A DNA stretch of 64,000 nt from Flaveria trinervia (Eukaryota; Streptophyta; Magnoliopsida; Asterales; Asteraceae), in assembly GCA_025506515.1 (NCBI GenBank), contig JACCIX010000698.1:62001-126000 (forward strand), written 5' to 3'. Under the pieces are notes generated by a model that made no database searches, was not told the DNA's origin, and worked only from the letters and a program-made list of their open reading frames with translations. Position numbers and translations under genes: made by a program. The number at the start of each line of letters is the position of its first letter. Position 1 is the stretch's first letter. Positions 55,779 through 64,000 of this stretch are shown here, piece by piece.

Positions 55779-57285
55779 GGTGAGTTCTAGACCCCGGTTT
55801 TTTCATGTTTTAAACTACCTTTGGGCTGAAAACGTATTAAAATGATTTTACAAGTTTATGTGGAATACCCGTATGTATTATGTATGTTGGATGTTGGTTC
55901 TTGATGTTTATAGGCTACTCATGTTTAGAATAGCCACATTATGCTTAGAACCGATGGTTTAATGATTAGGATTGAAAACATCCTAGAAACATGTTTCCCA
56001 GAAGCTCATGCGCCTAGATAAGTGTTCATACGCCTGAGATTGCCTTAGAAAGAATTAAGTGTAAGCCATGCGCCTAAACAATAGCTCATGCGCCCAAAAT
56101 TTGCCTTAGAAAAATCTAAGTATAGCCCATGCGCCTGAACAGTGGTTCATGCGCCTGGAAATGTTAGTCAGATGATTATGTGTAGGGCCATGCGCCCCAA
56201 TAGTGCTCATGCGCCCAAGTGGCCCATGCGCCCAAGTGGATCATGCACCTGAATAGTACCCATGCGCCTAGAAACTGTGCTGGATTTGACTAAGTATTCC
56301 CCGTCCGCCTGCATAGTGCTCATGCGCCTGAAAGTGGCCCATGCGCCTAAGTGTTCCCCATGCGCCTGAATAGTGTCCATGTGCCTGCATAGTGCCCATG
56401 CGCCTAGGACTTAGAATATTTTTTTTTGATTTTAGGGAAAATGTGTAGAGTAGGCTTTGACTTGGGAGATTTCCGGGGGACTATATAAGTTGACTTTTAG
56501 GGTCATAGTTGGTATGAGGGGCATGTTATGCATTGTGATTGATGCTGGTGATGATGATGATGATGATGATGTTGCATGAATATGCATGATGTATGTTATG
56601 TATGTATGATGCCCTGTGTGATGATGTATGAATGATATGATATGTTCCTTATGATGATATATGTGTATCTTTCCATGGCTTTACGTGTTATGTTAATGAA
56701 TGAACCGAAAGTATTATGTAACGTAAAGTGAAAGATAATGAAAGAGGAACATGATGAATGAATGCATGCATTAACGAATGATGAACGTAAAAAGTCTTGC
56801 AAGCAAATATATGGAGGTCCACATCCAATGAAGGGTGTTAGCTCAACTGTGTGCGGTTAGCTACCCCAAAAGGATGCACACTGGGGTCCAAACCTTGTGA
56901 TTGACCATATGTAGGATCCTTGCCGCTTGCCCTAGGTACTAGAGTCAGCTTCGTGCACAATGTTCAGCGTCTATGAAAGCTCAGGCCCAGTACCAGCTTC
57001 GTGCACAATGTTCGGGGTATAGCATATGCAATGATCCAGAATGAAAGAGGAAAGATAAATTGTGAATGTACTTGCCCCAGGTACTGGAGTCAGCTTCGTG
57101 CATAATGTTCAGGGTCTATGAAAGACGTCAGGCCCAGTAACCAGCTTCGTGCACAATGTTCGGGGTAACGTACATGTCACTAGATGTAATGGATGAACGA
57201 AGGTTAATGAACGAATGGAAGATAATAATGATATTATCTGTATGTACGTATGATGTATGATCACGAACGAATGAAATGTATAGTA
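55779..57285 (+). mobile_element. Tekay LTR, plus strand, truncated at both ends
   Basis: Begins at GGTGAGTTCTAGACCCCGG, the complement of about 40390-40407 in the minus-strand LTR, so the first ~310 bp are missing beyond the E2b boundary. It runs through the ATGCGCCTG minisatellite (56005-56405) and the GTGCACAATGTTC repeats (56930-57165) and breaks off at about 57285, where a deletion joins it to gag codons. Confidence 0.8.
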
Positions 57286-58235
57286 GAGCCTGCACGGAGG
57301 CCACCGAGGCTGCAACTACGGGGTGTTTATGAGATGCAAACCCTACTTTCGATGGAAACGACAATGCCGCGGTTGCTCACCGATGGGTGAGGGAAATGGA
57401 GGCGGTACTTGATATCAGCGAGTGCCGAGAAGACCAGAAGGTTAAGTTCGCTACCCACTCATTTGTAGACTCAACTTTGTGCTAGTGGGACAATATAGTC
57501 CAAGCTGAGGGTAGTCGGGTGATTGGGAGAATGAGATGGTCGGAGTTGAAGAAGTTAGTGATCGAGGAGTTTTGTCCTCATCGGGAAATGGACAAGGTCG
57601 AGAGAGAGTTTTTGCAACTGGAGGCGGGAACTATGACACACCAAGAGTACACCACAAGGTTCAATGAAATGGCACGTCTGGTGCCAGATCAGGTGACACC
57701 TCTATCTCGGAAGATCAAGAGGTATATTCAGGGTTTGCTAGCAGATATTCCCAGGCACATGATCATCGCCTGACCAAGCACGTTTAGGTCAACGGTGGAT
57801 CTAGCAGGGAGATTGTATGATGAGAGGACTGTGGTGGTGGTGACTGAAAGTAATCGGAAGGGTGGAGGTAATAGAAACTGGAACGGGAAGAGGTTTCGTC
57901 GGGGGGTGGTGCCTTGATAAGACAAGAAGGCTCAAGGGAATGACCGCCATGTGGTCACAACTGGTGATGAGTTGAAGAAGTGTGGCAAGTGCGGGAAGGA
58001 GCACGGTGGCGAGTGTAGATGGGGGTCTAATGTTTGTTTCAAGTGTGGGAAGCCTAGTCATATGGCTAGAGACTGTGGAGGTGTGAAGTGTTTCAACTGT
58101 GGGGGAAGTGGTCACATGAGTAGGGAGTGTAAGAAGCCAAGGGCTGAGAGTTCCGGGGTGAAGAAGGCCGGAAGGGAAGGGCAGAAGGCCAGCGCCCGAG
58201 CCTTCACGATGACTCGGGAGGAGGCTAGGACAGAC
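57286..58235 (+). pseudogene. Tekay gag, plus strand, N-terminus deleted
   Basis: Starts within the capsid (TFDGNENAAAA-like after 57330) and continues ECREDQKVKFATHSF, MRWSELKKLVIEEF (57519 frame), then after a frameshift near 57775 the two CCHC knuckles CFKCGKPSHMARDCG and CFNCGGSGHMSREC (58035-58130) within 57951-58478. Here the first knuckle keeps its last Cys, unlike the minus-strand copy. Confidence 0.85.
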
Positions 58236-60817
58236 CTCGACGTGGTGTCAGGTATGTTTCTAGTAAACCAAACACTTGCATCTGTGTTGTTTGATTCTGG
58301 TGCTAGTAGGAGTTTCATTTATGTTGCCTTTGGTGTTAAGTTTCCCAGTAAGAGTAGATGTATTGGTGAGCCATTCGATGTAGAAACTGCTATCGGTCAG
58401 TCCACTAGAATTACTGATGTGATAGAGGACTGTGCAATAGAACTAGAAGGCCATAGGTTGCTGCTAGGTTACACGTGATACCCCTAGGGGTTCGATGTAG
58501 TACTAGGGATGGACTGGTTAGCAACCTATGAGGCAAACATCATGTATCGCAAGAAGATGATCCGATTAACAACGCCTGACAAAAATGAGGTAATGGTTTA
58601 TGGTGATCGCGTCACGACGATCCCGAAGGTGATTTCGATGGCGGTGGGGGAAAGTGCATGAGACGCGGATGTAGTGCCTACTTGGCATACATAAAAGATG
58701 TGGATGTATCGGTAGCGCAATTATCCGAAGTACCAGTGGTGCGCAACTTTCCGGACGTATTCCGGAAGACTTACCCGGTGTGCCACCAGATGGCGAGGTT
58801 GAGTCCAAATTGACTTGATACCCGGTGCTCAACCCGTTGCCAAAGCATCGTATCGGTTGGCTCCGACTGAGATGAAAGAGTTAATGGAGCAGTTGCAAGA
58901 ACTGCTGGATAAGGGGTTCATTAGACCGAGTATCTGTCCTTGGGGTGCTCCGGTCCTGTTTGGAAGAGAAGAAGACGATAGTATGAGGATGTGCATTGAC
59001 TAACAGGAGTTGAACAAGTTGACGGTGAAGAACCGATACCCCTACCAAGAATAGATGATTTGTTTGATCAGCTCCAAGGCGCCAGTTGGTTTTCGAGGAT
59101 AGGATATCTTCAATCTGGTTACCATCAGCTGAAAGTGAAGGAGCAGGATATCCCTAAAACAACTTTTCGTACGCGCTACGGTCACTACGAGTTTCTTGTC
59201 ATGTCCTTGGTTTGACCAATGCGCCAGCTGCTTTTATGGATCTAATGAACCGTGTGTGTCAGCCTATGTTGGATAAATCAGTGATTGTGTTCATTGATGA
59301 TATCCTGATTTATTCGAAGAGTGAGATTGAGCATGCCGGCCATATTCGGGAGGTTCTAGAGACGTTAAGAAGGGAGAAGTTGTATGTAAAATTCTCCAAG
59401 TGTGCGTTTTGGTTGCGTGAAGTTCAGTTCTTGGGTTATGTAGTGAATCCCGACAGGATTATGGTGGACTCGGCTAAGGTAGAGGCAGTGATGCAATGGA
59501 AGTCTCCAAAGATGCCATCCGAGATTTGTAGTTTCTTGGGTTTGGTGGGCTACTACAGAAGATTCATCCAAGACTTTTCCAAGATCTCATCTCCACTGAC
59601 CAAATGACCCGTAAGGATGTAAAGTTTATATGGGGTCAAGCTCAAGAATAGGCGTTCGAGGAGTTAAAGGTGAGGTTGACTCAAGCTCCTGTCATGTCGT
59701 TACCCGAAGGAAGCGAGGATTTGGTAATGTATTCAGATGCTTCTTACTCGGGGTTGGGGTGTGTGTTAATGCAAGAGGAAAAGTTATAACCTACGCATCC
59801 CGACAGCTAAAGGTCATGAGGTCAACTACGCTACTCATGACTTGGAACTAGCGGCCGTGGTCTTCACACTAAAGATTTGGAGGCATTATCTATATGGAAC
59901 GAAGCGCACCATCTTCACCGACCACAAGAGCTTAAAGTACTTCTTTGAGCAGAAGGACCTGAATATGAGGCAGAGACGATGGTTGGAGCTCATAAAGGAT
60001 TATGATTGTGAGATCCATTACCATCCGGGCAAAGCTAACATGGTGGCTGATGCTCTTAGCCAAAAGGAGAGGCCCGAGCCGATTCGGGTGAAGGCATACC
60101 ACTGATTATTACCTCAAAGGTAATGAAGCAAGTCAAGGAGTTTCAGGATAAGGCACTGAAAGAAGATCTTCTAAACTCTGAAAGAATGAGAGGTCTGATT
60201 GGGGAATTGGGTGAAAACACACTTGGTGTTAAAACTCGATTTGGACAGGTGTGGATTCCTTGTTTCGGGAATCTACGTGTGAGGATTTTGGATGAAGCTC
60301 ACAAGACTCGATACTCCATTCATCCTAGTGCCACAAAGATGTATCAAGACATGAAGAAAGATTATTGGTGGCGGGTATGAAGCGTGACATGGTGGAGTAT
60401 ATGAGTAAGTGCCTTACTTGTTTGCAAGTGAAGGCAGAACATCAGAAGCCGTATGGGAAGATCCAACCTTTGGATATACCGGAATGGAAGTGGGATCATG
60501 TCACCATGGATTTCATTACGAAACTGCCCCGTACTCCGAAAGGATACGATGCCATATGGGTGATTGTTGACGCTTGACAAAGAGTGCTCACTTCCTACCG
60601 ATCCGCGAGACATATTCATCTGAGAGGTTGGTTGACCTATTCATCAAGGAGATTGTAACTCGTCATGGTGTGCTAGTGTTTATTGTGTCGGATCGTGACA
60701 CCCAGTTTACCTCTAAATTCTGGAAGAAATTCCATGATGCCATGGGGACGAGGTTACATATTAGCACGGCTTATCATCCCCAAACTGATGGTCAGTCGGA
60801 AAGGACCATTTAGACAT
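58236..60817 (+). pseudogene. Tekay pol, plus strand, cut by SIRE E3
   Basis: Protease active site LFDSGASRSFI (about 58287). RT: PTEMKELMEQLQELLDKGFI near 58865, then NAPAAFMDLMNRVCQPM and FIDD catalytic box at 59290-59301. RNase H: DASYSGLG near 59740, KIWRHYLYG and DHKSLKYFF near 59870-59945. Integrase: HKTRYSIHPS near 60300, CLTCLQVKAEHQKPYG near 60412, MDFITKLP near 60508, SDRDTQFTS near 60690 and AYHPQTDGQSERTI near 60770. It ends at 60817, where the E3 LTR is inserted. Stops or frameshifts occur near 58480, 58820, 59000, 59605, 60105, 60380 and 60570. Confidence 0.87.
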
Positions 60818-61559
60818 TGTTGGACCAAAAGAACCAATGAGCCAGATCAGAAAAACCTTTAAGTCCCACAAGACATCACAACAATGCTGAAGACTTGATT
60901 AGCTGTTTGACAAAGTCTGAAGATCAACAGCTGAAGACTAAAGTACTGAAGACTTCAACAGCTGAAGACCAAAGTCTGAAGTTCAACAGCTGAAGACTAA
61001 AGTACTGAAGATCAACAGCTGAAGTACAAAGACTGAAGACATCAGCTGATGACAACAACTGAAGTTCAAGAAGTCCAAGTACTGAAGCCTTCAGAGTTTG
61101 TCACAACAGCTGAAGAAGCATTCTTTAGTTGTTGTGATGGTTTCCTTTCAGTAGTTTTCTTTTCTATTTAAGTACTTGTAAATGACTGAAGAGCATGTTC
61201 TTCAGTCGTTGTTGTTTCAGTAGTTTTCTTTTCAGTAGTTGTAGCGATAATTAACACTTGGGTATTTTTCTAAGAAGATGTCAGCTGTTTGACATCTTCA
61301 GTAGTTGTGTTGACTTTCAGTAGTTAAATAACAGTTAGATGTCACTGTCAAGTGACATCAGCTGACGTCAGCTTCCCTTATAAAAGGAAAGATGACCTAA
61401 TTGTAACGTTGCACGAAAGCCAGCCGAAGCATATATTGAATGAATATCCACTGTTTCATTGATAAATTTCGTGTGTTCTTGTTTAAATTTGTTAATTCGT
61501 GGACTCATTCCGCTGAAAATCCAATCTAATTGATCAAACTAGATGCTGAGATCCTAACA
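60818..61559 (+). mobile_element. SIRE E3 5' LTR
   Basis: 742 bp, starts TGTTGGACC and ends GATCCTAACA. It is preceded by GACAT (60813-60817). The upstream region is dense in CTGAAG and CAGTAGTT words but lacks the 30-bp minisatellite. Same subtype as the E2a LTR (shared CATATATTGAATGAATAT, CTAGATGCTGAGATCC). Confidence 0.9.
61361..61385 (+). promoter_or_regulatory. E3 LTR core promoter: bZIP palindrome plus TATA box
   Basis: GCTGACGTCAGC (61361-61372) contains TGACGTCA, a perfect bZIP/as-1-type site, and TATAAAA (61379-61385) follows only 8-9 bases later. The E2a LTR has TGACATCAGC in the same place, so the perfect palindrome is not universal. Confidence 0.55.
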
Positions 61560-61561
61560 AT

Positions 61562-61573
61562 TGGTATCAGAGC
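61562..61573 (+). promoter_or_regulatory. E3 primer-binding site, initiator tRNA-Met
   Basis: TGGTATCAGAGC, two bases after the LTR end. Confidence 0.9.
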
Positions 61574-61769
61574 AGGTTAATCATTCGTCGATTTAACAAT
61601 TGATCATTGAAACTGTTCTTTTGCTATCTACGTTTGATCGAATTAGCAAATTTGCAAGAATCGGTTATAGAGATTGAGTTTCTGTTGATTTTGGCCATTT
61701 TGTTTGAGGTTCTAAGTGGTTTTGAGCTAGATTTAATTTGTTTACCTTGAATTTGTCTGAATTCTGAAT

Positions 61770-64000
61770 ATGACTACTCATTCTAATGACCCTCACAATA
61801 CTGGTTCCTCAACCAAGCCTCCAATGTTGGTTAGGACTGAGTATAACATATGGCAACGAAGAATGCTCCATCATTGTCTGTTAACAGTTCAGGTTGTTGG
61901 ACATCTGTGGTACATGGTCCACATAAGCCTATGGTGAACAATCCGGAACCAACCAAATGGTTCCGAAGAAGAAGGAACAATACTCTGATGAGGATCGAAA
62001 ACTGTTTGAGATTGATGCTAAAGCTCATGGAATTCTAGCCATGGCACTGCCTAATGAAATCTATTATGGGCTTATGCATCATGAAACTACTCATGACCTC
62101 TGCAAGGCACTGAAATAACAATTTGGTGGTACTGATGAGGTCTTAGCAAACAATAGGAAATACTTGCCCAACAATATGAGACATTTGCTCATAGGAAGGG
62201 TGAGACTCTGAATCAACAGTTTGAGCGTTTTTCATGTTTGATCTCTGAGCTGAAAATGGTCAAACATGAATACACTAATAGCCAGATGAACCACAGATTT
62301 CTCAGATCACTGCCTGAGAGATGGGACACATATACAATTGTCCTACGCTCTAATGCAAATCTGGATAGCCTATCTCTCACCCAACTTCATGGGAAACTGT
62401 TTACATTTGAAAGAGAGATAGAGCAAAAAAGGAAACTGGCATCATCAGGAAAGCTCACTGAAGACTTTGTACCAGGGAACACTGCCTTGGTCGGTCATGA
62501 GTCAGAATATGCTGCATCAGAAAGTAATTATGATGAGCATAAATTTCTCTTCAAACAGTTCTGATCATGCATTTGTGAGTGTTGATAGTCAGTCAGGCTG
62601 TAATAGTGACAATTTGTGCTTCATTATGGATGATTTGAAAGGTATAGCTGATGATGACTTAGAAGAGATGGATATTCTGAGCCAAATGGCCTTGATTAAT
62701 ATCAGATCTCAGAAGTTCTACAATAGAACTGGTAGAAATTCTCTGGACTCTCTGGCAAAACCAAAGTTGGTTTTGACAAGAGTAAGTTGAGGTGTCACAA
62801 ATGCCACAGGCTTGGGCACTTTGCAAGAGAGTGTAGATCATCTGGATCTAACTCCTCTGCACCCTTTATGACTTTTCCAAGTAATATTCAACAAAACAGA
62901 GGGCAACATCCTGCTAGTTCTGGTCATCAATCACAACCTCTATCTCCTGCATATTTTGTCCCTCAGGGTCCAATGTCATATCCATATCCCTGCTATTACA
63001 TGCCACAAACTAGTCAAGTTCAAGTACCCATTGCTCAAAAACCACCTGCTCTTCCTGAGCCTCAACCTTCCCAATCTCCTTAACAATCTCAACCTCAACA
63101 ACACAGCTTTTTCACCCCAAGAGTTGTTGACTGGAGCAGTTTACCAGATGATATGTCTGGTCATGAACAACTGTTTTCTGGTGCTGGTCAACATGGTGGT
63201 GACAATCCTTTTGGAAACCTTGCTCTTATGGCCCTGGAGTCTGTTGATACCTCATCCTCTAATACCTCCACACCACAGGTATCACAGGTATCCTCTGAGG
63301 CCAAAGCCAAGCTATGTTCTGAAACATGCATAGCCGCATTTGCATCTATTAAAGAAGCAATGTAGCTTTAATTAACAAGAATATTGAGCTAGAACAAATA
63401 TATCCAAAAGAAAAGCTGAATTTGAGTCTGTGCTTAATGATAAGAATGATGAGATTTACAAACTAAATGCCAAATCACTGATGATAAGGCTAGGGAAGAG
63501 GTACTTCTAGAGAAGTACAAAGACCTCAAAGAAACACTTGCAGCTACCCAGGTAGAGTGTGATCGATGGGTACATTCCTGTAAGGGTTTTGAAATGCTTC
63601 TTAGTAAGCAGTCTGCTTCCAATGTGAAGTTTGGCATTGGTTATAATCACACTGCTCCTCTACTTTACTCCCAGAGCAGAGGTAGAATCTGATGGAGAAA
63701 GCAATAACCAATCCTTTTCATCATGTGATCTACTATCTGATACAGCACCATCAGAGGTTGGTGTCAGCATTAATTCCTCCAAAACCTATCAGCTGATGTT
63801 GATGGTTCAAATGTTGACACTCACATGATCAAAAGGTTGATCACTCCAGGTGGTATTTTACAAAAAGTACTGAAAGTACTAAAGAGCAAGTCATAACACC
63901 TGGAGAACAAACCCAAACTACTGCATGTACTAAAGGGAAGAAAACTGCCAGTAGAAAGGATGGGAAAACTACTGAAGAAGATATCAAGAAAGCATGTACT
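61770..64000 (+). pseudogene. gag: E3 Gag polyprotein, frameshifted, running out of the window
   Basis: ATG 61770 (MTTHSNDPHNTGSS) is followed by the same one-base loss as in E1 (CCATCATTGTCTG near 61870), and an in-frame alternative ATG exists at 61850. Pieces: 61850-62038, a stop near 62117, 62238-62564 (FSCLISELKMVKHEY, RFLRSLPERWDTY), 62467-62790, the CCHC knuckle at 62787-62840 (CHKCHRLGHFARECRS), 63153-63365, and the coiled-coil part to about 63650. It aligns with E1 and E2b gag throughout. The rest of the element lies beyond 64000. Confidence 0.85.

Overview
This window is nuclear DNA of a flowering plant, most likely a eudicot and possibly Asteraceae. The evidence is AT-rich non-coding DNA, a coiled-coil NB-LRR (NLR) resistance gene, non-autonomous Helitrons, a Tourist-like MITE, and nested LTR retrotransposons of two lineages: Ty3/gypsy chromoviruses of the Tekay/Del type and Ty1/copia elements of the SIRE type with a third, env-like ORF. 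The Asteraceae guess rests on remembered resemblance of the retroelement proteins and was not tested. No rRNA, tRNA or CRISPR locus was recognised.

Layout. 1-4976: a copia LTR abutting a deleted Tekay element (decayed pol plus a complete 3' LTR). 4977-10189: AT-rich DNA with a GAGAAA microsatellite, a diverged repeat (copy 1), a minus-strand Helitron and a pair of related exon-like fragments. 10190-13056: the only host gene seen, a minus-strand CC-NB-LRR gene broken by one frameshift. 13057-23039: a mosaic of a ~1.8-2.4 kb repeat in three to four copies, into which a MITE, a Helitron and a solo LTR (perfect 5-bp target duplication) have inserted. 23040-25635: a decayed SIRE-like copia fragment.

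25636-64000 is a retrotransposon nest. A minus-strand Tekay element (25636-26523 and 38071-41488) is split by a SIRE copy, E1 (26524-38070), that has lost its 3' LTR. Next come the 3' end of a minus-strand SIRE, E2a (41489-43048), a complete minus-strand SIRE with both LTRs, E2b (43049-55778), a plus-strand Tekay element (55779-60817), and the 5' part of a plus-strand SIRE, E3 (60818 to the window end). E2a and E3 have the same LTR subtype and the same flanking pentamer GACAT within the same Tekay integrase codons, so they look like the two ends of one insertion separated by an inversion or other rearrangement.

How the parts work together. The SIRE copies carry gag (two zinc knuckles), pol (protease, integrase, reverse transcriptase, RNase H) and a separate env-like third ORF. 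The most interesting signal is the ~700-bp spacer between pol and the third ORF. In both E1 and E2b it holds an array of imperfect palindromes (CAGTAGTT...AACTACTG type) spaced at about 39 bp, leading to a conserved TATAAATA box 67-80 bp upstream of the third-ORF ATG. Related motifs fill the LTR upstream region, including a 30-bp minisatellite in E2b. This suggests an internal promoter that reuses LTR-type control elements. A second conserved signal lies at the gag-pol junction: a stop codon inside a sequence that reads as a plant branch point, pyrimidine tract and 3' splice site.
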